From: JAJDIA01 sp031555505
GTDB lineage: Bacteria > Bacteroidota > Bacteroidia > Bacteroidales > Tannerellaceae
Assembly: GCA_031555505.1 (NCBI GenBank)
Contig: JAVBUH010000005.1
Coordinates: forward strand, 24,179-88,178
Length of the DNA stretch: 64,000 nucleotides
Direction: 5' to 3'
Each line of letters starts with the position of its first letter. Within the stretch, counting starts at the first letter, position 1. Below, piece by piece: positions 1-9,278 of the stretch. The notes below the pieces were generated by a model. It was not told where the DNA came from, did not search any database, and was given only the letters and a program-made list of their open reading frames with translations. The position numbers and the translations under genes were made by a program.

Positions 1-2
1 TT

Positions 3-2567
3 GCCGAGCTTACGGTAAAAGAACGCTTGCAGACGATCCAGAACGTAAGCGCTGTGGAACTTTGGGGGCAGAAACGCTTCTCGATGCGCCTTTGGCTTGA
101 TCCGGTGAAAATGGCCGGCTACGGTGTGACGCCGCTCGACGTGCGTAATGCCGTAGATGCAGAGAACGTAGAGTTGCCTTCGGGCAGTATCGAAGGGAAT
201 ACGGTGGAGCTTTCCATCCGTACGCTTGGACTGATGTCTACCGCCAAGGAATTCAACGATCTGATCATAAAGGAAAACGGCGCCAATATCGTGCGCTTCC
301 AGGATGTGGGTCGTGCCGAGCTGGCTCCCGAAGATATCAAGAGTATGCTCCGCCGCAACGGCGAGCCGATGGTGATCAGTGTCATCGTCCCGCAGCCGGG
401 GGCCAACCATATCGAGATTGCCAACGAGGCCTACAACCGTATCGAACAACTGAAGAAAGACCTTCCCGAAGATGTTTCCATCGAGATGGTATACGACAAT
501 ACCCGCTTCATCCGCGCGTCCATCTTCGAAGTGCAGGAAACTATCTATGTGGCCTTCCTGCTGGTGGTGCTGATCATCTTCCTCTTCCTGCGCGACTGGC
601 GTGTGACGCTGGTGCCGGTAGTGGTGATCCCCGTCTCACTCGTGGGTGCCTTCTTTGTGATGTATGTGGCGGGGTTCTCTATCAATGTGCTCACCATGTT
701 GGCTATCGTGCTTGCCGTGGGGTTGGTGGTGGATGATGCGATTGTGGTGACCGAAAATATCTATGTCCGCATCGAACGGGGTATGAAACCGCGTGAGGCC
801 GGTATTGAAGGATCGACCGAGATCTTCTTTGCTGTTATATCAACTACGATTACGCTGATCTCTGTGTTCCTCCCGATCGTTTTCATGCAAGGGATGACGG
901 GACGGTTGTTCAAGGAGTTCAGTATTGTGATTGCCGGCTCGGTAGGTATTTCGGCCTTTGTGGCGTTGACCTTTACACCGATGCTGGCCACCAAGCTGCT
1001 CAAACGACGGGAAAAGAAAAACTGGTTCTACCGCAAAACGGAGCCTTTCTTTGTCTGGATGAATGATATCTACGCCTCGTCACTGGATACATTCCTGAGC
1101 CGGAAAATATGGGCGATAGCGATTGTGGTAGTGATGCTTGTGGGGATTGTGGTATTCTGGCGTACGATTCCGTCTGAGTTGTCGCCGCTGGAAGACCGTT
1201 CGCAAGTGACGATCAATATGCGTGGACCGGAAGGCTCTACATTTGAATTTGTGCGTGACTTTGCCGACGATATCGAACAGATATCCGACTCGCTCGTGCC
1301 TGAACGCGTTTCGTCCATGCTGCGCTCCTGGGGTGGCAGCGCATTCCTCAGTCTTGTGTTGCCGGATATCAAAGACCGTGAGCGTTCGCAGATGGAGATA
1401 GCCGACGTGCTATCGGCTGCCGTATGGAAAGAGACCAAGGCGCGCGCCTTTGTGCAACAGCAATCCACCTTCGGCGGACAGCGCGGGGGGATGCCCGTAC
1501 AATATGTGTTGCAGGCGCCCAATATTGATATGTTGCGCGAATACCTGCCCGAGTTCATGCGCCGTGTGAATGAAAGTCCGGTGTTTCAGATGGCCGATGT
1601 AAACCTGAAGTTCACCAAGCCTGAGACACGTATCGAGATCAACCGCGACAAGGCCTCGCTGCTCGGTGTCAGCACACGCAACATTGCGCAAACGCTGCAG
1701 TATGCGCTCAGCGGTCAACGTATGGGTTACTTCTACCTCAATGGCAAGCAGTACCAGATTTTGGGTGAGATCAACCGCCAGCAACGTAATACACCGTTGA
1801 ACCTGAAGTCTATCTATGTACGAAGCAATAACGGGTCAATGATCCAGTTGGACAACCTTGTCTCCCTGCTCGAAGACGTGGCCCCGCCACAACTCTACCG
1901 TTACAACCGTTTTGTGGCTGCCACCATCTCCAGTGGTCTGGCTAAAGGGTATACGCTGGGCGATGGCCTGGACGAGATGGACAAGATTGCCGCCGATGTG
2001 CTGAGTGACAGCTTCCGTACAGCTTTGTCCGGCGAGTCGAAAGAGTTCCGTGAAAGCTCGGATAGCCTGATGTTTGCCATGATCCTGGCGCTGATCATGA
2101 TCTTCCTTGTACTAGCCGCCCAGTTTGAAAGTTTTAAAGACCCGTTGGTGGTGATGTTCACCGTACCGCTGGCTTTGGCTGGCGCCCTGGCCTTTATGAA
2201 GGGGGCGGGTGTAACGATGAATATCTTCAGCCAGATCGGGATCATTATGTTGATCGGGTTGGTGGCCAAGAATGGTATCCTGATCGTAGAGTTTGCCAAT
2301 CAGCGGCAGGATGCCGGGCTCACCCTGGGTGAGGCTATCCGTACCGCCGCCACGCAGCGTCTGCGTCCGATCCTGATGACCAGCGTATCTACCATCCTGG
2401 GTTTGCTCCCGTTGGTATTCGCTTCGGCCGAAGGGGCCAACGGACGTATCGCCATGGGTGTAGCTGTAGTGGGCGGGATGTTGGTGTCTACCTTCCTGAC
2501 GCTTTACATCGTCCCCGCTATGTATTCATTTATATCTACTGACAGACAACGGAATAAAGAAGAATGA
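3..2567 (+). CDS. RND (HAE1/AcrB-like) multidrug efflux inner-membrane permease, 5'-truncated by window edge
   Basis: Proton-driven inner-membrane pump subunit of a tripartite exporter. The reading frame is open from base 3, before the first possible start (a TTG at 27), and the residues before that TTG still fit the family, so the gene begins upstream of the window; about 855 of an expected ~1,020 residues are seen. Visible hallmarks are the TM4 proton-relay Asp pair in GLVVDDAIVV, the TM10 lysine in GLVAKNGILI, two clusters of hydrophobic helices and two large periplasmic loops. Its stop overlaps the start of the TolC-like gene by 4 bp, so the two are translationally coupled. A membrane-fusion protein is expected just upstream. 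Substrate cannot be told from sequence. Confidence 0.95.
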   Translation, partial: AELTVKERLQTIQNVSAVELWGQKRFSMRLWLDPVKMAGYGVTPLDVRNAVDAENVELPSGSIEGNTVELSIRTLGLMSTAKEFNDLIIKENGANIVRFQDVGRAELAPEDIKSMLRRNGEPMVISVIVPQPGANHIEIANEAYNRIEQLKKDLPEDVSIEMVYDNTRFIRASIFEVQETIYVAFLLVVLIIFLFLRDWRVTLVPVVVIPVSLVGAFFVMYVAGFSINVLTMLAIVLAVGLVVDDAIVVTENIYVRIERGMKPREAGIEGSTEIFFAVISTTITLISVFLPIVFMQGMTGRLFKEFSIVIAGSVGISAFVALTFTPMLATKLLKRREKKNWFYRKTEPFFVWMNDIYASSLDTFLSRKIWAIAIVVVMLVGIVVFWRTIPSELSPLEDRSQVTINMRGPEGSTFEFVRDFADDIEQISDSLVPERVSSMLRSWGGSAFLSLVLPDIKDRERSQMEIADVLSAAVWKETKARAFVQQQSTFGGQRGGMPVQYVLQAPNIDMLREYLPEFMRRVNESPVFQMADVNLKFTKPETRIEINRDKASLLGVSTRNIAQTLQYALSGQRMGYFYLNGKQYQILGEINRQQRNTPLNLKSIYVRSNNGSMIQLDNLVSLLEDVAPPQLYRYNRFVAATISSGLAKGYTLGDGLDEMDKIAADVLSDSFRTALSGESKEFRESSDSLMFAMILALIMIFLVLAAQFESFKDPLVVMFTVPLALAGALAFMKGAGVTMNIFSQIGIIMLIGLVAKNGILIVEFANQRQDAGLTLGEAIRTAATQRLRPILMTSVSTILGLLPLVFASAEGANGRIAMGVAVVGGMLVSTFLTLYIVPAMYSFISTDRQRNKEE

Positions 2568-3901
2568 AACAGTTGATTATCACCATAACCCTTGCTGCAG
2601 CCAGCCTCACAGCCGGCGCACAGGTACCTTTCAGCCTCCGCCAGTGTATCGAGACGGGGCTGGAACGCAACTATTCCATCCGGATCATCCGGAACGAACA
2701 GCTTATCAGCGACAACAATGCTACCCTGGCCAATGCCGGCGGCCTGCCTACCTTCGACATGAACGGCGGTCTGAGCGGCACACTGAACAATACCAACAAC
2801 AGCCTCCGCACCGGTGGGACGGAAAAGACGACAGGTGTGGCCAACGAGACCGGTAATATCGGCCTGAATATGGCCTGGACTGTTTTTGACGGCTTCGGTA
2901 TCCAGGCTTCGTACGAACGGTTGAAAGAACTTAAACGGATGGGCGAACTGAATACGCGCCTTACCATCGAAGATTTTGTGGCCGACGTATCCAGTGAATA
3001 CTACAACCTGATCCGTCAGAAGATCCGACTGCGTAACCTGCGCTCCTCGCTCGAATTGTCGCGTGAACGGTTACGCATCGTGGAACAGCGTTACTACATC
3101 GGTTCTATGTCTCGCCTCGACCTGCAACAAGCGCAGGTAGACTTCAATGCCGACAGTTCCAACGTGCTCAACCAGCTACAGGTGGTGCACAGTTCACGCA
3201 TCGCGCTCAACGAATTGATGGCTCTAGAGAATGTGGAGGCCGAAACGCAGATAGCCGATTCGCTCATCACCCCCAATCCATTCCTGGATGAGGTGGAACT
3301 GTGGAGCAGCACAATGGAGACGAATGCCGCACTGCTGGTGTCGCAAAAGAACATCGCTATCTCCGAACTGGACCTGAAGAAGCTCAAAGGCCGTAACTAC
3401 CCCTACGTCCGCCTCTCGGCCGGATACGGCTATACGGCCAACTGGTATGAGACCGGCTCGTACGACTTGCAGCAACGTCTCGGCTTGAACTATGGCGTCA
3501 CGATCGGCTTTACCCTCTTCGACGGGAACCGCCGACGCGAACAGCGCAACGCCCGTATCATGGTAGAGAACCGCGGACTGCGTACCCAAGAACTCGAACT
3601 CGGCCTCCGTGCCGACATGAGTAACCTCTGGATGGCCTATCAGAACAACCTCGATCTGTGGAGCCTTGAGAAAGACAACCTCGTGGCGGCCCAGGAAAAC
3701 TATACCATCGCTATCGAACGCTACAAACTGGGCGAACTCTCCGGTATCGAACTGCGTGAAGCACAGAACAGCCTCCTCTCGGCCGAAGAACGCCGTTCGA
3801 TCGCTGAGTATTCTACCAAGTTGTGCGAGGTATCCCTGCTACAGCTCAGCGGACAGATCCTGAATTATCTGGTGCCCGACGCCGAAAAGGCCAGCTTCTG
3901 A
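2564..3901 (+). CDS. TolC-family outer membrane efflux protein
   Basis: Outer-membrane exit duct of the RND pump encoded just before it; the ATGA overlap places both in one operon. The 445-residue protein starts with a signal peptide (MKQLIITITLAAASLTAGAQ) and is followed by two internally similar OEP halves rich in long amphipathic helices (for example residues 150-215 and 345-430), with shorter beta-strand stretches between them. Length is normal for the family. No lipobox cysteine follows the signal peptide, so it is TolC-like rather than an OprM-type lipoprotein. Confidence 0.92.
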   Translation: MKQLIITITLAAASLTAGAQVPFSLRQCIETGLERNYSIRIIRNEQLISDNNATLANAGGLPTFDMNGGLSGTLNNTNNSLRTGGTEKTTGVANETGNIGLNMAWTVFDGFGIQASYERLKELKRMGELNTRLTIEDFVADVSSEYYNLIRQKIRLRNLRSSLELSRERLRIVEQRYYIGSMSRLDLQQAQVDFNADSSNVLNQLQVVHSSRIALNELMALENVEAETQIADSLITPNPFLDEVELWSSTMETNAALLVSQKNIAISELDLKKLKGRNYPYVRLSAGYGYTANWYETGSYDLQQRLGLNYGVTIGFTLFDGNRRREQRNARIMVENRGLRTQELELGLRADMSNLWMAYQNNLDLWSLEKDNLVAAQENYTIAIERYKLGELSGIELREAQNSLLSAEERRSIAEYSTKLCEVSLLQLSGQILNYLVPDAEKASF

Positions 3902-3904
3902 TAG

Positions 3905-3933
3905 TTGCCGGTATCGGGAATAATGTATCTTTG
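3905..3933 (+). promoter_or_regulatory. Bacteroidetes-type promoter before the methyltransferase gene
   Basis: TTG at 3905-3907, an 18-bp gap, then TATCTTTG at 3926-3933, matching the sigma-ABfr -33/-7 pattern (TTG...TAnnTTTG). It lies between the TolC-like stop and the ATG at 3952, and probably drives the methyltransferase-cobalamin adenosyltransferase pair. Confidence 0.55.
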
Positions 3934-3951
3934 CCCGCAAACGGCTGATAC

Positions 3952-4746
3952 ATGAAAGTCTCCCTAAAGAAGACCATCTTGCGGAAAACGATATTGGGCT
4001 ACCGTAAACTGCGCCACCAGCGCGGCTACGGAGTCCATTCGCCTTTTGTATATACGCTGATCACCAAGGTGATCGAGGAGCGTCACCCGTATTATGCCTA
4101 CCAGGATATCGAACAGTTCAGGAAGCAGTTCTGGCTCCGCGCCGATCCGGTCGTTTATCCCGACCGCCGCCGCAAAGGCAGGGAGCATACCCAGCCATTG
4201 GGCACACTGATCCGTCGCGAAGCCATCTCCCCCCGCAAAGGCACGCTGCTGTTCCGTCTGGCCAACTATTACAAGACAGCCCGCATCCTGCAAATAGGTT
4301 CTTCACATGACCTGTCGGCCGTTTACCTGTCGGCCTATGCCAAAGGAGTGTGGTGTACCGTTCTGGAACCTGTTCCCGCCTTTGCTGCTGTTGCCCGCGA
4401 GATGTATGCCAAAAGCCTGTTCAATCCCATCGACCTGCGTGAAGGGGCGTATGAAGAAACGTTGCCGGGTGTGTTGACTGATCTGAAACTTGTTGATTTT
4501 ATCTTTTTTAATACCTGCCATGAACAAAATAACCCTATCCGTTTGTTTAGAGAATGTGTTAATTATACAAACGAACAGGCTGTGTTTGTCTTCAACGAGA
4601 TCAAGGCTAACCGCGCCATGCGTCAGTGCTGGCATGAAGTATGCACCTCGCCCGATGTGACGGTGACGGTAGATCTTTATTCGATTGGCATCGCCTTCCG
4701 GAATCCGAAATTACATAAACGAACCTATAAAGCGTATTTAAAATGA
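3952..4746 (+). CDS. class I SAM-dependent methyltransferase-like protein
   Basis: A 264-residue soluble protein. The N-terminus carries the RGYGVHSPF block seen in a Bacteroidetes-wide family annotated as methyltransferases. At residues ~105-125 the segment ILQIGSSHDLSAVYLS sits where a Rossmann-fold SAM-binding glycine loop would be, but it has only one clear glycine, so catalytic activity is uncertain. VDFIFFNTCHEQN further on corresponds to the acidic strand/loop of the fold. Its last 4 bp overlap the start of the cobalamin adenosyltransferase gene, implying co-translation. Substrate unknown. Confidence 0.75.
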   Translation: MKVSLKKTILRKTILGYRKLRHQRGYGVHSPFVYTLITKVIEERHPYYAYQDIEQFRKQFWLRADPVVYPDRRRKGREHTQPLGTLIRREAISPRKGTLLFRLANYYKTARILQIGSSHDLSAVYLSAYAKGVWCTVLEPVPAFAAVAREMYAKSLFNPIDLREGAYEETLPGVLTDLKLVDFIFFNTCHEQNNPIRLFRECVNYTNEQAVFVFNEIKANRAMRQCWHEVCTSPDVTVTVDLYSIGIAFRNPKLHKRTYKAYLK

Positions 4747-5306
4747 AGAAAAGTCTGATTTATACCGGCGGTGGCGACAAAGGCACCACTTCCCTGGTAG
4801 GTGGACAGCGTGTGTTTAAAGCTGATAAGCGGATAGAGAGCTACGGAACGATTGACGAGCTGAACTCGTTTGTGGGCTGGCTCATCACCCAGTTGGATGG
4901 AGAAGACGATAAAACGTTCCTGTCTTTCGTCCAGCATAAACTGTTTACTATCGGTTCCTATCTGGCTACCGACCAGGCAACCACCGAAATCCGTATCGAA
5001 AGCCACGTCACGCCTGCAAGCATCGCCCGTGTCGAACAGGAGATAGACCGACTGGACGAAAGCTTGCCGCGGATGCACCACTTCATCCTCCCCGGCGGAT
5101 CTCCTTCGGCTGCCGCAGCCCATATTTGCCGTACCGTATGCCGACGCGCCGAACGCCAGATCTATCGCTTGGCCGAAACGGCTCCTGTGGAAGAGCCACT
5201 CCTGGTTTTCATCAATCGCCTGTCTGACTACTTTTTCGTTTTTGCCCGGAAAGAATGCATCTTGCATAATGGGAAAGAAATAATATGGGATAATACTTGT
5301 AGCTAA
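4743..5306 (+). CDS. cob(I)yrinic acid a,c-diamide adenosyltransferase, PduO type
   Basis: Transfers the 5'-deoxyadenosyl group of ATP to cob(I)alamin to make adenosylcobalamin. The 187-residue protein has the N-terminal ATP-binding motif YTGGGDKGTTSLVGG, the central RRAERQIYRL helix and the C-terminal NRLSDYFFVFAR signature of the PduO/MMAB fold, so it is complete. It is translationally coupled to the preceding methyltransferase-like gene. No other B12 genes lie nearby, which fits the salvage and remodelling lifestyle of gut Bacteroidales. Confidence 0.95.
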   Translation: MKKSLIYTGGGDKGTTSLVGGQRVFKADKRIESYGTIDELNSFVGWLITQLDGEDDKTFLSFVQHKLFTIGSYLATDQATTEIRIESHVTPASIARVEQEIDRLDESLPRMHHFILPGGSPSAAAAHICRTVCRRAERQIYRLAETAPVEEPLLVFINRLSDYFFVFARKECILHNGKEIIWDNTCS

Positions 5307-5326
5307 TAAATAATGTTATATTTTTG
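5297..5326 (+). promoter_or_regulatory. promoter for the DUF2795 gene
   Basis: TTG at 5297-5299, 19-bp spacer, TATTTTTG at 5319-5326: a good Bacteroidetes -33/-7 pair. The -33 lies inside the last codons of the adenosyltransferase gene. The predicted start of transcription leaves a ~50-nt leader before the ATG at 5381. Confidence 0.6.
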
Positions 5327-5380
5327 CGGAAAAATTTGAGAAACCCTGCCGCCCCTTGGGTGGTTTAATACTGAATACCT

Positions 5381-5602
5381 ATGTATTGGACTTTAGAATT
5401 AGCATCAAAGCTTGAAGACGCCCCTTGGCCAGCTACCAAGGACGAACTGATTGACTATGCACAACGTTCAGGCGCCCCCTTGGAAGTGATCGAAAACTTA
5501 CAAGAAATGGAAGATGAAGGCGAGATTTACGAATGCATGGAAGACATTTGGCCGGATTATCCAAGTAAAGAAGATTTTTTCTTCAACGAAGAGGAATATT
5601 AA
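5381..5602 (+). CDS. DUF2795 domain-containing small acidic protein
   Basis: A 73-residue, very acidic protein (MYWTLELASKLEDAPWPATKDELIDYAQRSG...). The segment WPATKDELIDYA...GAPLEVIENLQ is the DUF2795 signature, a short helical domain of unknown role found as a stand-alone protein in Bacteroidetes. It has its own promoter upstream and a rho-independent terminator ~40 bp after the stop, so it is a single-gene transcript. Confidence 0.85.
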   Translation: MYWTLELASKLEDAPWPATKDELIDYAQRSGAPLEVIENLQEMEDEGEIYECMEDIWPDYPSKEDFFFNEEEY

Positions 5603-5642
5603 CTATGTCAAACAATTACTTCTAACCGAAGTAAAAAAGATA

Positions 5643-5672
5643 AGGCTGTCCCACAAGACAGCCTTTTTTTTT
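5643..5672 (+). terminator. rho-independent terminator after the DUF2795 gene
   Basis: Perfect 8-bp stem AGGCTGTC/GACAGCCT with a CCACAA loop, followed by nine Ts. It separates the DUF2795 gene from the T9SS operon. Confidence 0.9.
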
Positions 5673-5738
5673 CGGCTAAACGGGCGGTCGATACAATTTA
5701 TGCGGGATGGGAACGTTTTTTAAGATGTGAATCAAAGA

Positions 5739-6707
5739 ATGAAGAAACTTGGCTGCCTGGTCGTTCTCCTTGTATGCTCCTGTGCCGGTGTGGTGCGGGC
5801 GCAATACGATGCACAATTCAGCCAGTACTTCATGGCGATGGGGTATTACAATCCCGGGTTTGCAGGTACGTCAGACGACTTGAATATCTTTGCCACCCAC
5901 CGTCAGCAATGGGTGGGGATCGCCCATGCGCCGCAATCTACGTTTGTGATGGCGGATATGCCGGTCACACTGGGGCAGCATACACACGGGGTAGGGGTGA
6001 TCTTCTTCTCCGAAACGGTGGGCTTGTTCCAGAATATGCATGCGGCCGGGCAGTATGCATATAAAAAGAAACTTTTCGGCGGCGTACTGAGTGTAGGTAT
6101 ACAGGCCGGTATCGTAAACCAGACATTTCCCACGAGAGAAGTGATCCTGCCTGATCTCGGTGGGGTTGTGGGCGGGCAGAGCAGCAGTGTAGAAGCCGAT
6201 GACGCCATTCCTACCACTAAATCAGAAGGTATGGGCCTCGACATCAACCTCGGTGCATACTACACGCACGCCAACTTTTACGCCGGTTTTGGGGTGACTC
6301 ACGTAATGGAGCCGGAGATCAATCTGGGCGAAAATGCCGTTTCCTTTATCGGGCGGGCGTTTAATTTAACGGGTGGATACAATATTCAAACCCGAAACCC
6401 GTTGATTCAATTACAGCCATCGGTGTTTTTGAAGACCGACCTGATGAGTTTTCAGGCCGACGTTACAGCGCGGATGGTATACAATAAGATGTTCAATGGC
6501 GGGATTTCCTGGCGTGTCAACGAATCGGTGGTGGCGCTGTTGGGTGTGTCTCTCGGCCGCTTTCAGGTGGGATATGCTTATGATTTCCCAACCACACCCC
6601 TCCTGAAGGAAAGCAGCGGCAGCCATGAGTTGATGATGAAGTACAGCTTTAAGCTGAAAAAAACAAAAACGGGAAAAAACAGACACAAAAGTGTACGTAT
6701 ATTATAA
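5739..6707 (+). CDS. porP: type IX secretion system PorP/SprF-family outer membrane protein
   Basis: First gene of the T9SS cluster. PorP/SprF proteins are outer-membrane beta-barrels associated with the PorK/PorN ring and, in some species, with attachment of secreted adhesins. The chosen ATG gives a clean signal peptide (MKKLGCLVVLLVCSCAGVVRAQ) followed by the family's opening YDAQFSQYFMAMGYYNPGFAGTS; an in-frame GTG 12 bp upstream (5727) is possible but adds only four polar residues. The remaining ~300 residues alternate as expected for a barrel and end in a basic tail (KLKKTKTGKNRHK). Six bases separate its stop from porK, so the genes are one operon. Confidence 0.9.
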   Translation: MKKLGCLVVLLVCSCAGVVRAQYDAQFSQYFMAMGYYNPGFAGTSDDLNIFATHRQQWVGIAHAPQSTFVMADMPVTLGQHTHGVGVIFFSETVGLFQNMHAAGQYAYKKKLFGGVLSVGIQAGIVNQTFPTREVILPDLGGVVGGQSSSVEADDAIPTTKSEGMGLDINLGAYYTHANFYAGFGVTHVMEPEINLGENAVSFIGRAFNLTGGYNIQTRNPLIQLQPSVFLKTDLMSFQADVTARMVYNKMFNGGISWRVNESVVALLGVSLGRFQVGYAYDFPTTPLLKESSGSHELMMKYSFKLKKTKTGKNRHKSVRIL

Positions 6708-6713
6708 GAGTAT

Positions 6714-8126
6714 ATGAAGAAAGTATTAGTTATACTTGCGGCAATGGCCCTGCTGACCTCCTGTGGCCGGTCGCTGATGGGTTCGGGGGGAGAGGTGACA
6801 GGCGTGCGTACGGCTGCTATCAACGAACCGGCGCCCTATGGCATGGTGTTGGTCAAACGAGGCGCCTTCGAGATGGGACCGTCTGACAAGGACTCACTCT
6901 GGGGCCTGATGCCTGAGACGAAAGGTGTGTCGTTCGACGCCTTCTGGATGGACCAGACGGAGGTGACGAATGCCAAATACCGCCAGTTTGTCTACTGGGT
7001 GCGCGATTCCATCATCCGTGAGCGGCTGTCTGAGATCAACGACCTGTTCAAGATCACCGAAGACCGTTACGGCGATCCCGTGACGCCACACCTCGACTGG
7101 AGCCGTCCCATCCCCTGGAAACGGGCTGCCGAAGACGAGCAGGAAGCCATCGAAAGCGTGTATTATACCAATCCGGTGACCGGTGAGAAGATGCTCGACA
7201 TGAAGCAGATGATCTATAAGTATGAATGGTACGACTATACTGCCGCCGCCCTGCGCAAACATCGTCTCAATCCGGCCGAGCGTGTACGTAACACCGATAT
7301 CACAGTCGATCCCAACGAAGTGGTGATTATCTCTAAAGACACGGCGTATGTAACCGAAGAGGGCCTCATCGTGAACGAAACCATTACCCGCCCGCTTTCG
7401 AGCGAATGGGATTTCCTCAATACCCACATCGTCAATATCTATCCCGACGAAACCAGTTGGGTGAACGACTTCAACAATGCCTACAACGAGCCTTATATGC
7501 GGATGTACTTCAATCATCCGGGCTACGACGATTATCCCGTGGTAGGTGTATCCTGGGAGCAGGCCTCGGCCTATTGCGTATGGCGTACCAACCTTTACAA
7601 GGAAACGCTGAACCTGCCCGCCGGACAAGTGGTGGAATCTTTCCGCCTGCCCACTGAAGGCGAATGGGAATATGCCGCCCGCACGGGTAAGAACGAATAC
7701 AAATACCCATGGGCGACAGACGAGTTGCAGACCGGCAAAGGCTGCTTCCTCGGCAACTTCAAACCGGGTGAGGGCGATTATACCCAAGACGGGCACCTGA
7801 TCAGCTCCCGCGTAGGCTCTTATTCACCCAATGAATTCGGTCTCTTCGATATGGCGGGTAACGTGTCTGAATGGACCTCTACCTCATTCTCCGAATCCGG
7901 TCCCTCGCAAATGAGTGATATGAACCCCACGCTGATTTACAACGCCGCCAAGGAAGATCCATACGCAATGAAGAAAAAAGTGGTTCGTGGTGGTTCGTGG
8001 AAAGACGTTTCACAGTTTATCCGCTCAGATATGCGCACCTTTGAGTTCCAGAACGAACAGCGTTCCTACATCGGCTTCCGCTGCGCACGTACGCAGGTAG
8101 GTTTCTCCAAATCAAAAGGGAAGTAA
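6714..8126 (+). CDS. porK: type IX secretion system ring lipoprotein PorK/GldK
   Basis: Outer-membrane-anchored periplasmic lipoprotein that forms the T9SS ring with PorN. The 470-residue product has a signal peptidase II site (LLTSC, Cys ~17). The rest is a formylglycine-generating-enzyme-like fold: MVLVKRGAFEMG near the start, FWMDQTEVTNAKYRQFVYW, PVVGVSWEQASAYCVWR, LPTEGEWEYAARTG, FDMAGNVSEWTS and the closing VVRGGSWKD...YIGFRCAR. In this family the fold is structural rather than catalytic. Order porP-K-L-M-N matches the canonical cluster. Confidence 0.95.
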   Translation: MKKVLVILAAMALLTSCGRSLMGSGGEVTGVRTAAINEPAPYGMVLVKRGAFEMGPSDKDSLWGLMPETKGVSFDAFWMDQTEVTNAKYRQFVYWVRDSIIRERLSEINDLFKITEDRYGDPVTPHLDWSRPIPWKRAAEDEQEAIESVYYTNPVTGEKMLDMKQMIYKYEWYDYTAAALRKHRLNPAERVRNTDITVDPNEVVIISKDTAYVTEEGLIVNETITRPLSSEWDFLNTHIVNIYPDETSWVNDFNNAYNEPYMRMYFNHPGYDDYPVVGVSWEQASAYCVWRTNLYKETLNLPAGQVVESFRLPTEGEWEYAARTGKNEYKYPWATDELQTGKGCFLGNFKPGEGDYTQDGHLISSRVGSYSPNEFGLFDMAGNVSEWTSTSFSESGPSQMSDMNPTLIYNAAKEDPYAMKKKVVRGGSWKDVSQFIRSDMRTFEFQNEQRSYIGFRCARTQVGFSKSKGK

Positions 8127-8169
8127 TAACAAACCACAAATAATGTATTGACATAATAGTATAAAGACA

Positions 8170-9270
8170 ATGGGAAAATACAGAAGATATAAAAACAGAG
8201 CAGAGATGTTCCTCTCCAGCGAAAGAGGGAAACGAATACTGAACTTCGTGTATAGCTGGGGCGCCTCGATCGTTATCATCGGGACGATGTTTAAACTCCT
8301 TCACCTGCCGTATGCCAACTGGGTTATCGGGATTGCATTGACAGTAGAAGCATTTGTATTCTTCATCTTCGCGTTCGAAAAGCCGAACGCCGATTATCAT
8401 TGGGAAGATGTGTTCCCGGTACTGAAATCGAAGAATCCGATGGATCGTCCCGACTTTACCGGGCAAACCGTTGCCTCTATGATCGATTCAGAGGCCAATC
8501 TGGACGATGATTCGGTTGCAGGTGGCCTGAATCTGAACCTCGGAGGCGGAAAGAAGGTAACTACCAACGTAATCTCTGATCCGTTGGCCGTTTCCGAAGA
8601 AGACACCAAGAACCTGTCTGATAGCATCAAGAAACTGAGTGGCGCTGCCGAACAGATATCCAAGATGGCGGATCTGACCGAGGCTACCCAGAAATACCTC
8701 GAACAGCTCTCGGGCATGTCCGATAATATGCAACGTTTCAGCGAAGTGACCGGCTCACTCACCAACGTGTCAGACACGCTGTTGCATGCCTACCAGTCGA
8801 TTACGGACAACTCCGACGGCATCCACCAGAACTCCCGCGGCTATGTGCATCAGATGGAAGCGCTCAACCGCAATATCTCCGGCCTGAATACCATCTATGA
8901 GATCCAGTTGAAGAGTATCAGCTCGCAGATCGAATCCATCGAACATATCAATGGAGGCCTCAACCGTATCCGGGAAATGTATGACGGATCGGTGGTAGAC
9001 AGTTCTGTGTTCCGCACCGAAACAGAAAAGATGACCCGCCAGTTGGCCGAGCTTAACCGCGTCTACAGCCGACTGCTTCAGGCTATGACCGTCAATATGC
9101 CCGGCAATGCTTACCCACAGCAGCAACCGATGCAGCAGATGCCGCCGCAACAGCCTGTACAGCAACCGACGTATACTGCGCAGGCCGGCTATCCGCAGCA
9201 GGGCTACGGACAACAGCCTCCCTATAACGATCCGTATCAGCAACCGCCGTATAATAACCCCGTTAAGTAA
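8170..9270 (+). CDS. porL: type IX secretion system inner-membrane motor protein PorL/GldL
   Basis: Proton-driven motor subunit that works with PorM in the inner membrane. Two transmembrane helices lie at residues ~25-45 (YSWGASIVIIGTMFKLLHL) and ~50-75 (WVIGIALTVEAFVFFIFAFE), with the glutamates expected for proton handling in the second. A long cytoplasmic helical region follows (~130-300), full of heptad-like repeats. The last ~55 residues are low-complexity and dominated by Gln, Pro and Tyr (QQQPMQQMPPQQPVQQP), longer than in many GldL proteins. It lies 8 bp before porM. Confidence 0.95.
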   Translation: MGKYRRYKNRAEMFLSSERGKRILNFVYSWGASIVIIGTMFKLLHLPYANWVIGIALTVEAFVFFIFAFEKPNADYHWEDVFPVLKSKNPMDRPDFTGQTVASMIDSEANLDDDSVAGGLNLNLGGGKKVTTNVISDPLAVSEEDTKNLSDSIKKLSGAAEQISKMADLTEATQKYLEQLSGMSDNMQRFSEVTGSLTNVSDTLLHAYQSITDNSDGIHQNSRGYVHQMEALNRNISGLNTIYEIQLKSISSQIESIEHINGGLNRIREMYDGSVVDSSVFRTETEKMTRQLAELNRVYSRLLQAMTVNMPGNAYPQQQPMQQMPPQQPVQQPTYTAQAGYPQQGYGQQPPYNDPYQQPPYNNPVK

Positions 9271-9278
9271 GACGCAGC

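Noticed and set aside
6714..8126. PorK as the formylglycine-generating enzyme for the two sulfatases
   Set aside because: It has the fold but is a T9SS ring component in context, and Ser-type sulfatases need the radical-SAM maturase instead.
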